64,000 nt of DNA from Polytrichum commune (Eukaryota; Streptophyta; Polytrichopsida; Polytrichales; Polytrichaceae): positions 14,838,527 to 14,902,526 of the forward strand of contig OX485808.1 of NCBI GenBank assembly GCA_950295325.1. Direction: 5' to 3'. The notes beneath the pieces were generated by a model that was not told the origin of the DNA, did no database searches, and saw only the letters and a list, made by a program, of their open reading frames with translations. The first letter of the stretch is position 1. Every line of letters begins with the position of its first letter. Shown one piece after another: positions 27,204 through 38,895 of the stretch. The position numbers were made by a program, and so were the translations under genes.

Positions 27204-27672
27204 GTTGGAACTGTCTAATTCCCAACTTGATGCATTCATCTGTTCTTCTAGTTGGAACTATCTAATTCCGATTTGATTGATTCATCCATTTTTTTGGTTA
27301 GAACCATCTAATTCCAACTTAATTCATTCATCCATTTTTCTAGTTGGAATTGTCTAATTCCAACTAGATTCATTCATCCATTTTCTAGTTGAAATTGTCT
27401 AATTCTAATTATATATTTTTTATTCATTGAGAGTTGTCTAGCTCCAATGAATAACATTCATCCATTGGAAGTTGTCTAACTCCAATACAAATTTCTTCCT
27501 CCGGGAGGTGTCTAACTCCTAGTTGGAGTTGCCTAACTCCAATGCAAAGATTTTTGATTGGGATCTGTCTAACTCCCATGCACAATTCTTTCATGGCTTG
27601 TCTAGCCCATTTGTATCATTCTTTCTTGGGTTGTTTGAGCCAATTCTTTTTGGAGTTGTCTATCTCCAAATA
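27204..27672 (+). repeat. Array of about 13 short hairpins with conserved loop
   Basis: About 13 units, 22-50 bp apart, each of the form stem-TGTCTAA-stem'. Examples: TTGGAATTGTCTAATTCCAA (27344-27363), CATTGGAAGTTGTCTAACTCCAAT (27463 on), GATTGGGATCTGTCTAACTCCCAT (27556 on) and CTTGGGTTGTTTGAGCCAA (27625 on). The loop TGTCTA is nearly constant, while the stems change on both sides together (GGAA/TTCC, GGAG/CTCC, GGGA/TCCC, GGGTT/GAGCC). Linkers in the first half share ATTCATCCATTTT. This is not a CRISPR: the stem sequences differ from unit to unit and the spacers are neither unique nor uniform. Function is unknown. Confidence 0.75.
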
Positions 27673-28031
27673 CCATCTGTTCACATGCTAAATATAGAAA
27701 TTTATGATTAGTCTTTCTCTCTTGCACAATCAAACACTAATATATCACAATATGCATGTTGTCAAATGTGTAAAATGAAAACTCAATTTTATCTTGAGAT
27801 TTTTTCTAGGCACTTATTGGGAAGAGACTTACCAATCCACGCAAGTTAAAGGCAACGATCATGACCAAAATTCCACAATACACACACTGCATGGTTTCTT
27901 CAAAGCCATTCCATGTCTCTATATGGAGTTCAATTGCATCGTCTTCCTAATATTATTCCCCTTCTTAAGTTAGTCACCAAGATCTTAATGACCTCAAATG
28001 GCCATCAAGTCACAGTTGACACATATGCCCC

Positions 28032-28373
28032 TAAGGGTCAGTTTACACCATGAACCATGAAGTCATACCATGAAAGATGGCCTTTTCCATGGTCCGACTT
28101 CATGGCCCAACTTCCATGGTCCAATTTCTTTAAAATTTAATTTACAAAGCCTTTGGACCTTTTTGCCTCTCCCACCATAAAACCCATGGAACCATGTCAA
28201 TGGATAAGGTAGGCCTTAAAATATGTCTTCTGAGGACCTCGAATTCCATGATCACTCTGCCCATTTTTCCCTCGGTGTAAACCGAACTAGTCCCAGGACA
28301 AGTTCAACACCCAACCACGGATTTTACATGACTTTGGGACGACTTCACGATCCATGGTGTAAACATCCCCTAA
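28032..28373. mobile_element. Tourist-like TIR element with TAA duplication, family M4
   Basis: The ends are GGGTCAGTTTACACCATG at 28035 and, inverted, GGGGATGTTTACACCATG ending at 28370. TAA lies on each side (28032-28034 and 28371-28373). The inner part repeats CCATGG and GAAGTC phrases. A relative is at 52641-53235. No ORF. Confidence 0.78.
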
Positions 28374-29512
28374 GTGACAATTACTTTTAGGGTTTTTGTT
28401 GTCGTGTGATTTGTTTTGTAATTGGTGGCTTTGTTATATTATAATATGTGAGGACACCATTCAATGATTACAGGCAAATAAAGAAGATGGTTGATGCTAC
28501 CTACTACATCTACACGCAAGTGGGACATTGCTTGTGAGCATCTTGAAGAAGTCGACCACTCCAAAGGACACTGTAACTTATTCCTTGGTTTGTAGACCGC
28601 GAGGATCAGTGGAGCCACATATCAGTTTCCTCATCCACTCATTTGATCACACGAGAATTATTAGGTCCCCTACCAAAACTCCTTCCAGGAAGTGAGCACT
28701 AACTGACTCTTCCTTGCCAAAAAGATTTAGCAAAAGGGGGAAGAAAACAAGGGATCCATGTTAATGATAAATCTTAAGTATTCCATGGCAACGGGATGGA
28801 GAGAGAGAGAAGAGAGAATAACGTGGAAGTCTTTAGATACAAATCAAATGTAGAAGATACAACACTTTGCATAGTGCAAACCCTCCATCCTCCAAGTAAT
28901 CTCAACATCCTCAACTTCTCTAAATACTTAGAAACACGCACTCTTTGAACCACATAATTTTTTTAAATACAAACCCTTCAAACTCCTCAAGAATACCCAT
29001 AAGAATGTCTCACCATCCTTCCTCTACCCCTTAAATCATCTTTCCTCTTGTTCCCTTTGGTCAATAGGAAATCCTTGGGTTTAGGTCATCAAGGAACCCT
29101 AAGCGGCTAGGTAACGGCCACCATCACCAGTAAATCCTAATCTTTCTTAACATTCAAGTCCTCCTTATCAAGTCCTCCCTACCAAACACTTGCAATCTTG
29201 AACTCAAGACCAATTCTCAACTAACTAGAACATGATTAATGTAATATCATACTAACATCCATCTACATACATACTTGGAGTAGCAATAACACACGTAATT
29301 GCCTATGTTTTAAATACTTACTGGTCCACGTCACGACAACGGTAGGACTTAAGTAGAGACGAAAGGGGTATGATCTAGCAAAAACGATGCGGTAGGGGTA
29401 TCATGATGGAGGAAGATAATGATAGTACTATTGGAGTGGTGATGAATTGCTAGTCGATTCCATTTTATAGTTTTGGAGAGGAAGGAGATATTGGAGAGTT
29501 GTGAAAAGCCTT
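28374..29512. other. Intergenic, nothing recognised
   Basis: A short GA run lies near 28799-28815. No gene or repeat was supported. Confidence 0.4.
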
Positions 29513-29513
29513 G

Positions 29514-29598
29514 GTGTGTGTGTGTGTGTGTTCTTCTTCTTCTTCTTCTTCTTCTTCTTCTTCTTCTTCTTCTTCTTCTTTGTTGTTGTTGTTGTTGT
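29514..29598. repeat. Compound microsatellite (TG)n(TTC)n(TTG)n
   Basis: About 17 nt of TG, then about 16 TTC units (29531-29579), then TTG to 29598. The apparent poly-Arg/poly-Gln frame on the minus strand is an artefact of this repeat. Confidence 0.95.
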
Positions 29599-31947
29599 AA
29601 GGATGTGCCTAAGTAGCCAAAAATGACATTCATGGGGTTGGGGGAGTAGTTTTGACTAGATGTAAAGGGCATGTAAGGGGGGAGGAGAAATAAAAATGAA
29701 AGAAGTTGAAATTGAGGATTATGTCGTTAAGGACGGAGTGGGAGAAGGTTGTGGTGGTGGGTGGATATTACGGTTTGTGCCCATTATTACTTCATTATAT
29801 CGATTCCACAACCACATGAGTTTTTCAAGGTCTATGGATGTGATCTATTCACCATGGTATTCATGCAATTGCGCATTTTTTTTTTTGGGGGGGGGGAGGT
29901 GAATTTGCATGGTAGGGATGGAGGATATTATATCTTTGTTCATATTGCATTCGTTTGTTAGGAGGTGAGGTGCGCAACCTGGAACGGGGGGCGGATGTAG
30001 CAATGGTTTAAAGATTGGGGTGTGGAATATTGTCTTGTGAGGGTACTGTGAGATTAGGTGTGGGATTTATGCTTCAAAAATTGGGTCATTAAATAAGGTG
30101 TTATGTTGGAGGCAATGTGGATTGGGTGGAGAATAGTTGTTTCCAAAATCCATTGTTGGTGGTATGTAGTAGGGGTTTTCCATGTACTGTACATAAGAAT
30201 GTATGGGTCTTGGTAGTTGCTCCCCATTTGTCTTTACGGTTATGAAATTTATGATCAATGATGGAGGTAACCATGGTACTTGGTGGGAGAATTAAGGATG
30301 TAGAGGGGGTGGATGGGGTAGTTTGAGATAGGGGTGGCCGGAGGGCGGGGGGTGCAAGATGGTGGGAAAAAGGCTTGGGCTTGGAGAAGGGCAACACAAA
30401 TATTACGTACGTTGGCAAGCATTATACTTGTGTTGAAATTCCAATATAGTAAGAATTCAATTCTCTCACGGGCTTTGTAGTTGAGGCAATATGGACATAT
30501 TGAGAGATGCAAATATCACAATATTTGTTTTTTTAATTATCTTTTTTGGAGGCAAGATAGAGAAGAATAATGTGGACTATATTACCACGTGTCTTGTAGG
30601 AATGTAGTTTTGGATGGGAAGGTGGTGTCAAATGATTCAATGTGTATGTTATATTCATGCTTAAGTATATATAGAGATCAAGTGGTAGGGGAATGGTGAC
30701 ATGCAAGTGCAGATAAGTGAGTAAGGTGTTGGGCCCCTCCATATCTAAGGCCGATAAATTATATCAAGCCTTGATATATGGTGCCAAGTTGTCATGGGTC
30801 ATCAAGGGCTTCTAGAAGTTGGTAACCTAGACAAGTGGCATATCTAAGAAGTAGGGAGGATGAGTTAATACCAAAATCATTGTGGGGAAGTTGGATAAGT
30901 ATGTTAGGAGCACTTTTGGGCATGCAACATATGGCGTTGGTGGTTATTATTATTAATTTGTCTAGGATTTGGATGTATGGTTTTGAGTATGGCATTACGT
31001 AGAAGGAGTATGCTAGGCCCGGTCGAGTGACAATTTTGAGGAGTTTAATCTTTTGTGCAATGGTTGGGCAAATAAGGAGAGGCTAGAGGGGCAAAGTATG
31101 TTGGCGACGAAGTTTTCCCTCTACCTAGATGGTGTAGTTAGCCATAACTAGTTGCCATGTAGTGCATAGCCTCATCCCGACCCACTTATGGTGAGGACCA
31201 AATGGCAATAGGATGGTGACATGGCTCAAGCAAGCACTTGTGATTACATCAATGCTTAGGGGAGGTCCACTTCAAGAAGGTTGTTTTCTTATAGGTGTGC
31301 ACACAAGCACCTTTCAATTCCCAAGCATCTAGGTGTTGTAGTGACCAACCTAGTTGGGAGTTATTTTCCTTGCTTGCTACGGGCTCCATTTATACACATG
31401 TTGGTTCAAGTTCACATCCAAGTGGCGCTTCCTTCCCTTGTGTGCATATTAAATGAATTGGCGACCTACAAGAGATTCTTTTTCCCTTTGCTATTACCTG
31501 GTGTCCCCATTTGAAAGATCTTCATGTCACATTGGGACCCCACTATAGCACATCATGTTACACAAACTTTTATTATCATACTTTAAGGTCGGCTTGGAAA
31601 CCAAACAACAAAATCATTGTTTTTGAGGTTTGCATGTAAGATTTGATAATACTCTTGACCATTGTATGTATGCCATCACTACAAGGATCATGTGGTGATT
31701 CCACAAGACCATGTCACTAGGTTCAATATTTTCACACAAAATTGGGAGAAAGTGTTCGAAGCCACTATTGTGCCCATGGGAAATTTGGCACAACATGACA
31801 ACCTCACTATGTGTTCTCCAATTAAGGGGCCTCTAGCGAGGTCAACATACTTTTCAATTTTATTGTTGCATTGTGGGTGGGCACAACCACTGGTTCCATC
31901 CCATTGTAGTATAATACATGATACTATAGTTAATGAACTACATTGTT
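29599..31947. other. Intergenic, nothing recognised
   Basis: A T-run/G-run lies at about 29877-29898. Several frames of 60-105 codons occur on both strands, but none shows a domain, a plausible start context or splice signals. Confidence 0.4.
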
Positions 31948-32410
31948 TGTGGTATTTAGTGTCATGTACACACTTGCGAAGGACCTAAACTAGATGCCTA
32001 GAGGTCTCAAAGTGTCACACATGCTAATTGCCAATATGATACCATTTATCAATATAAGTAGCTATTTCACTTTTAAAAAATATACATTGTGACGTTTAGA
32101 GTAGCACATTGGGATATGCTAGATGATAGTCTTGGATGTTAGTATGCAAGGGAAGATATTTTGAACATACTAATGCCAAATGTCATTTGTGTACACTTTA
32201 GTCAACTTGTAGACCATTGTGTAACATAAGCATGCACCTCATAACACTATTGAACACAATCATGCCAAGATATTGGTAAGCACAAGTTTATGCCAAGTAT
32301 CATGGCTGACACTTATGATGAAGTGATTAATCATCAATATAACCTAGCATGCCTCAAAATAGGGTAAGTGTCAATATTATGCATGCAACACTATGTACCA
32401 TAATGGTGTA
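31948..32410. mobile_element. TIR element, family M2, copy A
   Basis: Starts GGTATTTAGTGTCATGTACAC and ends near the inverse phrase, now diverged. The interior phrases CTAGATGCCTAGAGGTCTC, GCTAATTGCCAATATG, AGTATGCAAGGGAAGATATT and GACCATTGTGTAACATA recur in order at 33627 and 56348. Non-coding. Confidence 0.65.
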
Positions 32411-32733
32411 GTGATATGCATCATTAACACGTTCTACAATGGTTGATTTGCTAGTGACTTGACCACATGATCTTTGTAGTGCACGTGCCACTTATAAGTC
32501 TAAGCACTCCCATTTTGAATTTTCCACTTTACAAAATCAACCTAGACAGAGGGTACATAAATCTAGCACCAATAATTATGGCTCATGCTTCATAGCGTCT
32601 AGGTAAACACATATATCTTGCATGAAAGAACACTACACTACATATACCAATTAGTGAGGGTGGTACTAATTCAAGTCACATGCACAATCTAGCCAAAATC
32701 TCAAAGTAACCACGGGGTGACTTCTTTATATCG

Positions 32734-32952
32734 AGTGACACTAAATTCATGAATACATGCTCATTTACCATAGATTTAAGAAATTTAGTGTTTGTCACAT
32801 GCTTGTCAATACCAATACTTTCATTGAAAAGTGCCAAGTGCCAGTTTTTTCAATTAACATGGTCAAGTGCCGGGATGATCATTGATTTCATAAAGGGATT
32901 AGTATCACCTTCACTAATTTCCCACACTCACTAAGTGGTATATTTAGTGTAG
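32734..32952. mobile_element. Small TIR element related to M1/M3
   Basis: Ends AGTGACACTAAAT and, inverted at the right, TATTTAGTGT. About 0.22 kb, non-coding. Confidence 0.45.
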
Positions 32953-33160
32953 TAAAAACAAGTCAGATTCCCCTACATGTTTAGGGCCGGTGCACTCCAA
33001 CCGACAAATTCCATTGACTAATTCAAGACATATGATGCCATTTTTGCGACAAACTTAACCAAAATGAAAAGTTTTCATATTATAAAATGGCTCAATGCAC
33101 TTTCACATTCTCAAATGATGAGCTTACCTATATTAGACACCTCAAAGCTCCAACCCACTG

Positions 33161-33385
33161 CACTAAATATTGTATTGAGTGTCACTTACTATTTGAATTT
33201 ACACAATGCTATAACTCTTTTATTGTATATCTCATATTCTGCCATCAGAAGTCAAACCGATTGTTTGGACATTATAAAACATTAACGTCCATACTTGATT
33301 TTTCAAAAATTAACATCAATAGTAAAAAAGATATAGCATTGTGTAACTCTATATGGTAAGTGACACTAAATACAACATTTAGTGT
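33161..33385. mobile_element. TIR element (MITE), family M1
   Basis: Arms of about 60 bp: CACTAAATATTGTATTGAGTGTCACTTACTA... on the left is mirrored by ...TAAGTGACACTAAATACAACATTTAGTG on the right. Both also contain ACACAATGCTATA and its inverse. This is the best-preserved M1 member in the window. Confidence 0.78.
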
Positions 33386-33626
33386 ACATATATCACCTCC
33401 AAACAAACTTGCCTACTACACAATGATCACCTTGTGATAGACTCGAGTGAATTATGATAAGGAATAAATGATGACACAGTGCCTGAATTAGCTAAAGGAG
33501 ACTTTCTTGCATGCCAGGCTGGCTACATTTCGATCGCCGTTGTCAACACAAAATGGCGAATTATAAGCGTTGACCAGGTACAATTACGGTAGTATTCAAT
33601 AAACTTAACTGCAACATCATATTACT

Positions 33627-34520
33627 CCATTTATGGTATTTAGTGTAGTATACATTTCTTTGCGAAGGGCCTACACTAGATGCCTAGAGGTCTGGAAGTG
33701 TCATGTTCGTTTGATTGCTAATATATACTATTCATCCACATAAGTAATTTTTTAAAGTGAAATTTATCTACGTTATGACATTCAGTGTAGTATATTGGGA
33801 TACTCGAGATGGTAGTTTTGCGTTTTAGTATGCAAGAGGAATATTTACTTGAGCATACTAATGCCATGTGTTAGTTGTATGCAATTTAATCAACTTAAAG
33901 ACCATTGTGTAACATGGTAGAACAGCCTATTCCTGATTAGGATCCCATCAAGAATCTATAGGGTGTTGTGATTTCAATAAGGTTGGGACTAATTTCCATA
34001 ATTTGTTTTTGCGGGTGGTTAAAATAAGGTGTTGTATTTCACAATTTCTAAGGACGAGTTTCCATGTAGGCCACTCACCCACCAGATTCTAGTGGAAATG
34101 TAGATTCCACATGGTGGATGAAGCAACCTACATGGAAACTAACCCTCAACTTCAATTTTGTATCACCAAGGAATCGATAGTGCCATGACATGTGTCCCCA
34201 ATATTGAGTGCTAAAGTGAGGAGGAATTTGTCTCAAAATGAGCACGTTATGGGAGACTCTAGATATTGGTAATGTGTTCATGCCAACTTTTGGTTTAAAA
34301 AATCCATAGTAATTTCAATTTAAGGATTAAAGTTATTAATAGAATGAAAACTTCCTCATTTCTATCTTCCTACATGGGATAAATTTGCACCACCTTATAC
34401 TTCTCCAAATTTGGCATATAATATCTTAAGTGATTGGTTATGGGTGCCTCTACTCTACACCTCAAAATAGGGTAAGCGACCCTATTACGCATGTGACACA
34501 AAATATCAGAAATGGTGTAG
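33627..34520. mobile_element. TIR element, family M2, copy B, with nested insertion
   Basis: Starts CCATTTATGGTATTTAGTGT. The M2 interior is intact to about 33920 and resumes at about 34460 with CCTCAAAATAGGGTAAG. The middle is occupied by unrelated DNA that includes the small TIR element at 34052-34145. Confidence 0.6.
34052..34145. mobile_element. Very small TIR element nested in M2
   Basis: GAGTTTCCATGTAGG on the left mirrors CCTACATGGAAACT on the right, with CTAA preceding the left end and AACCC ending the right. About 95 bp. Confidence 0.5.
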
Positions 34521-35413
34521 TACTAAAGTTATGCTTCACCTTCTTCATTATTCAAATAATTCATAAACATCATGGAGTTAGGATAGGGCTAGACGTCCAC
34601 CTCTTTGATATGGGCCCCATCACTATCCAAGGGGAAGGGGGTCTAGTAAAAACTCAACCCTCGTATGTTTGTGGTTTATTCATCTGAAGTGGTTTCCCAA
34701 AGGTTAATTTGGTGCCTTTGATGCTAATTTCACAGTCAGGTGATCAAGATGTCTTACATCTTCATTGTTACGATATTGTGATGCCCATCACGAACCTATT
34801 GTTTTTTGAATCATGTTAGTAATAAAAGCAATTCAAAAATTGTGAGTGTGAATAGTCTTTCCTACCATACTAAAAAACTTGATAAAAGAAATAGGTTCCC
34901 ATTTTGGAAACAATAATAATAATAATTAACCCAAAAGGAATAATATCACATAACAAGTGTTTTGTGTACCCAAATTATGCAAATGCATAATAAAGCACTC
35001 GATTATCTACTTCTAATAAGCACAATTGACCCACATGCTATAATAGAATTGCATGTGTTTTCACCTTGGGCAAATATGGTAGGGGTCTAGTTCAAAGGAG
35101 TGGGTGTCTAGCCCTAGCCATCAAGTCATGGTGATTCTTAGGCTGGACGCTAAAACATCCCCAATGAGTTTTTTAAGGAAGGAGTCCCATGATAGGACAA
35201 GGGTTGGGCCCATGACCCACAAATTGAGTAGCTCTAGAGGGACTTTTATGGACTCGACCGGAAAACATTGGTCGTCTTTCCTGACTTCAAAAAAAGAGTT
35301 GTCCTTACATTCTTGAAGGCCGCCTAGTCCACAAAACCCATATTGAATGCACCTCAACTTCAAGGCCCAAATCCAATATATATGCTCACTTCTACTCTAG
35401 AAAATAAGCAATA
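34521..35413. other. Intergenic, nothing recognised
   Basis: An (AAT)n run lies near 34912-34924. Nothing else was supported. Confidence 0.4.
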
Positions 35414-36031
35414 GATTTGGAACTCATTCCCGAAGCGAAACTATCAATAAAGTATGTAATTAACTTGGAAGTTAAAGATATGAAAAATTCCTCGTTAGCA
35501 TTGAGGCGAAAGTTTATTTGGTGACCTACTATTGAAAGGGCCTAGTCATTTTAAAACCGAGCTTAAATAATGTGCTAATTAAAGCTAAATTGTTTCATAA
35601 CAATTTACTAATGTCTTCTCCTTTCACAAGTAACTTTCTACAAGTATTCATACACATTGAAGTTGATTAAGCATAATTAGTTGTAATTAAACCTGATTAA
35701 GCCTAACTAAGTGCAAGGCCTAAGCCTAGCTTGGTGCCTATTTTGATATCTGAAATCTTTGAAAGCTTAATTACGTTTGATTATGCTGAATGTGTCTGAA
35801 TACTCGTAGAAATTCACTTGTGAAAGGAGTAGGGATTAGTGAAACGTCATAAGACAATTTAGCTAAAATTAGCACATTATTTTAAATTCAATTTAAAACT
35901 GACAAAGGCCCTTTCAAGTGGCAAGTCACAAAAATTATCACCTCAATGCGATGAGAAATTTCCATATCTTTCATTTTCAAGTTAATTACATACTTTATTC
36001 ACAGTTTCACTTTGGAAATGAAATCCAAATC
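35414..36031. repeat. Long inverted repeat (foldback), arms about 270 bp
   Basis: The left arm (35414 to about 35693) and the right arm (about 35765-36031) are inverted copies with many mismatches but long shared phrases: GATTTGG at the outer ends, AATAAAGTATGTAATTAACTT, GAAAGGGCCT, AATGTGCTAATT, AGCTAAATTGT and TCCTTTCACAAGT. The loop is about 70 bp. Transcribed, it would form a long hairpin RNA. It may be a foldback transposon or an inverted duplication. No ORF. Confidence 0.75.
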
Positions 36032-36660
36032 AATTACTTCTTTATTAAATGAAAGTGCACACACACGCACACACACACATATAAATGGAAGGACAATTTT
36101 GTTTTTAAGCCGGGAGGGGCGGCCAACGTTTTCCGGTCGTGTCCATAAACTTAACGTTTTTTTTTTTGGACTGCCCAAGGATTGTGGGCCGTGGACCTGG
36201 CCCTTATCCTATCATGGAACCCGTTCCTTAAAAAGCTCGTTGCGTGTGCTAAGTTATAGCGTCCAGCGAGTGCTGAGGTAGAAGAGCATTGTTCCTTTGA
36301 AGAATGTTAAAGTAAGGTTGGAATAGTAGTGATGCATTGATGAGTCATCATCAACTTGGGGGGGCGATTGGATACTGGAGGGAGTAGGTGAAGGAGGCAA
36401 GCAAGGAAGGGAGGGAGGGTATATAGATCTCTGACAGGAGAGGTACATTGTGTCCACGCTCCAACACTGCATGCAGGCTTAACTTATATATAGGTATTTT
36501 ATAGCAAGGAAAGCAAGGCAGGCTAAGTCCAGGGCGGCGCCAATCTAGCTGACGCTAGCTTAGCTAATATGTAACCCATACGTTTGGATGCACTGGATAG
36601 TGGTGACAGACTAGCTTAGTGGTGCATAGTCATTCAAGGCAGTGATCGGGGAGAACCGGC
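36032..36660. other. Intergenic with (CA)n and a TATA-like site
   Basis: (CA)n at about 36057-36079 and a GGGAGG-rich tract leading to GGTATATAGATC (36418-36429). This could be a promoter, but no exon follows that can be recognised. Confidence 0.3.
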
Positions 36661-36674
36661 AGTTAGTTACACAC

Positions 36675-36843
36675 GAACTGGTTGAGTTTGAGAAATAACC
36701 GGTTGAAGTTCAAGACTGCAGGAAAATTACTGATCATTTTAGAGGAATTGATTGAATATACCCCAATTTAAGAAAGGAAAACCAGAGGATGCCAACATGT
36801 AACCGGTTGGACCTGCAAACACTAGGATCTCAACCAGTTATGT
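36675..36843 (+). repeat. Dispersed repeat R2, copy 1
   Basis: GTTTGAGAAATA, GTTCAAGACT, TTTTAGAGGAAT, CCTCAATTTA-like and AACACTAGGAT phrases recur in the same order in peroxidase intron 2 (39661-39822). Confidence 0.7.
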
Positions 36844-36968
36844 CTCTTTTGTCCCCCCCCCCACACAAAAAGAAAACAAGAGGAAGGAGATTTATGTAAG
36901 TAGTACCTTAGAAGTTGGGCCCTTCACTTAGTGTGTGGGCCTTGGGGGTCACTCTTCTTAACTTCACA

Positions 36969-37143
36969 CCTATATTTGAGTGGTAAGTGGCAAAGCTTGT
37001 AGTTAAGATTGGACATCAAAAAGACATGTGTTACAATGAGATTGGACTATGTGTTCAAAATCTAGACATCATTCTAGGTTCAATAGCTAACAAAAATAGG
37101 AGGGAGTATATGATCACTTGAAAAGGAAAAAACTTCTTCACTT
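36969..37143 (+). repeat. Dispersed repeat R1, copy 7 (5' part)
   Basis: Contains TTTGAGTGGTAAG, GAGATTGGACTATGTGTTCAAAA and GTATATGATCACTTGAA. It is truncated before the ATGAGCTCC part. Confidence 0.6.
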
Positions 37144-37335
37144 TCACTTCTATTAACTTTTTGCATGTCAACACTTATTTTGAAACATGGAATGACATTC
37201 CATGCATGATTCCGAATAGGTCAACTCTCGATTTGACCCAAACAACCATACAACCTTACAACCATACATGCATGTGAGGTTGGAAGTGGCCACAAACAAG
37301 CCATACACCTCATCGAACTCCCAAAATTGTAACAA

Positions 37336-37529
37336 CACTAGTAGGAAACATGGTCTTAGAACACACTTCCCATTTGACACGGTCGGTCATTACAACACAC
37401 TTGATTGACAAGAGCCAACTCCAATCTACACAATTGTAGATTTCATGTGAATGTTGTCAATTGGGTTGTGTGCTAATGACCGCTCATGTCAAATGGGAAA
37501 CGTGTTCTAAAACCACGTTTTCTACTACA
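37336..37529. mobile_element. CACTA-like MITE
   Basis: Starts CACTAGTAGGAAACATGGTC. The right end, inverted, reads GTAGTAGAAAACGTGGTTTTA. The arms of about 75 bp share TTAGAACAC, TTCCCATTTGACA and CGGTCATTA with their inverses. The CACTAGTAGAAA terminus is typical of plant CACTA-derived MITEs. Non-coding. Confidence 0.68.
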
Positions 37530-37957
37530 TAGTCCAAACTCTCAAGCACTGAAGCTCTCACTTAGTGGAAAGGGGCAACTTAGAATCAAGATAAACGCTG
37601 TTGGGAAGTTGAGTAGCCGCACTGACCCCATGTAACTTAAGGTAACTAGCTTACCCAGATTCAGATCAGCATTTTGTTGTAATTAGTGTTTTCCAACTCT
37701 GGATCCGATATCATCGCTCTATAGTCACCCACTCGTGTTCAAATATTGTTGGTCTTACAAATTCCACAGCATCATCCCTTTTTAAGGATTCCAAGGAGGA
37801 CGTTGACGGTACGCTTCCGTCCGGAATGCTGTAAGGAAGAGGACGTTGACTTTAGAGCAGCTCGATCCAAGGTAGTCCTCCCTGGAATCGATCTGGATTC
37901 TGAATGTGGGTGTAGGCAAGTTTGTGTCGCTTCAATAATGATGAGGATCACGAGGAG
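37530..37957 (+). promoter_or_regulatory. Upstream region of the peroxidase gene with W-box cores
   Basis: Two GGACGTTGAC phrases (about 37798-37807 and 37841-37850) contain TTGAC cores, and the second, TTGACTT, fits a WRKY-factor W-box. Many class III peroxidases are WRKY- and stress-responsive. The link here is inference. Confidence 0.35.
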
Positions 37958-37964
37958 TATATAG
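37958..37964 (+). promoter_or_regulatory. TATA box of the peroxidase gene
   Basis: TATATAG in GGAGTATATAGTTTC lies about 75-100 bp before the first leader donor. Transcription would then start near 37985-37995. Confidence 0.6.
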
Positions 37965-38036
37965 TTTCTCTTACTCCAACTCTCAACTCATCTCACTTCA
38001 AACCGTTGTAGCAGAGCAGGAAGAAGCAGAGACGAA

Positions 38037-38723
38037 GAGAGTGGTTCTAGTGAAGGTATGTGCAGGGTGCGGCATTAACCCATCATCAGGCATATTAGAA
38101 GTGGGGCTATGTGTTGGGTACTGTGGATTTATGCAATATTGGACCTGTGTGGGTGAATATGAGGATGTTTGATTCCTTATATGGATCCAGGGTTAGGCCT
38201 GCTTGCAGGAACAGTCTAGACTTGAATGCTCAAACACATTAGTCTAATGTCCTTCAGATTGTGTGGGGTGATTTTAAGTCCATTCTCAACAATTTTGTGT
38301 TGCAAAGTTGGATAGAAGTTTGCATGCACCATTTGTGGGTGAATCATGTTTGTTGCAAGTGAGCTTGAAGCTTAGTTTGATACTGATGGGAGGAAATGAG
38401 AGAGTGGTTCTAGTGAAGGTATGTGCAGGGTGTGGTACTAACCCATCATCAGGCATATTTGCAGTAGGGCTCTGTGTTGGGTACTGTGAATTTATTCAAG
38501 TTTGCATGTGTGGGTGAGAGATGATGATCCTTGATTCTTCATGTGGAACCAGGGTTAGGCCTGCTTACAGGAACAGTCTAGTCTTGAATGCTTAATCACA
38601 TTAGTCCAATCCTTCTTCCAAATTTTGTGGGGTGATTTCAAGTCCATTTTCAACAATCTTTTGTTGCAAAGGAGATTGAAGCACTGATATTGCTGAGAGG
38701 AAATTAGAGTGGTTCTAGAAGGT
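38037..38723 (+). repeat. Tandemly triplicated leader/splice-donor segment
   Basis: GAGAGTGGTTCTAGTGAAG|GTATGTGCAGGGTG occurs at 38037 and 38400 (offset 363 bp), and a shorter TAGAGTGGTTCTAGAAG|GTATGTAC at 38705 (offset about 303 bp). The DNA between them is also repeated (CCATCATCAGGCATATT, CAGGGTTAGGCCTGCTT, CAGGAACAGTCTAG, GTGGGGTGATTT). Each unit carries its own GT donor at 38056, 38419 and 38722. A leader intron from one of these to the TTTTGCAG acceptor (to 38884) is likely, so alternative leader splicing is possible. Confidence 0.75.
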
Positions 38724-38895
38724 ATGTACCTGAATGCGTTAAAATGCTTAAGGAGTGCTCTCAAATGTTTTTGGTCGTTGGATTTCTTATCAACCATTCT
38801 GGTGTAATCAAGTTTCTTAAAGGTCTGTTACTAAGAAGGGCTTATACTGATGTATTTCCAGCTGGGATTTGAATATATTTTGCAGGTTGGTCGCA

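Noticed and set aside
27204-27672. CRISPR-like array
   Set aside because: Regular spacing of short palindromes is suggestive, but the palindromes themselves vary, the intervals are not unique spacers, and the context is plant nuclear DNA.
29349-29672. 107-aa minus-strand frame with poly-Gln/poly-Arg
   Set aside because: It is only the translation of the (TTC)n(TTG)n microsatellite.
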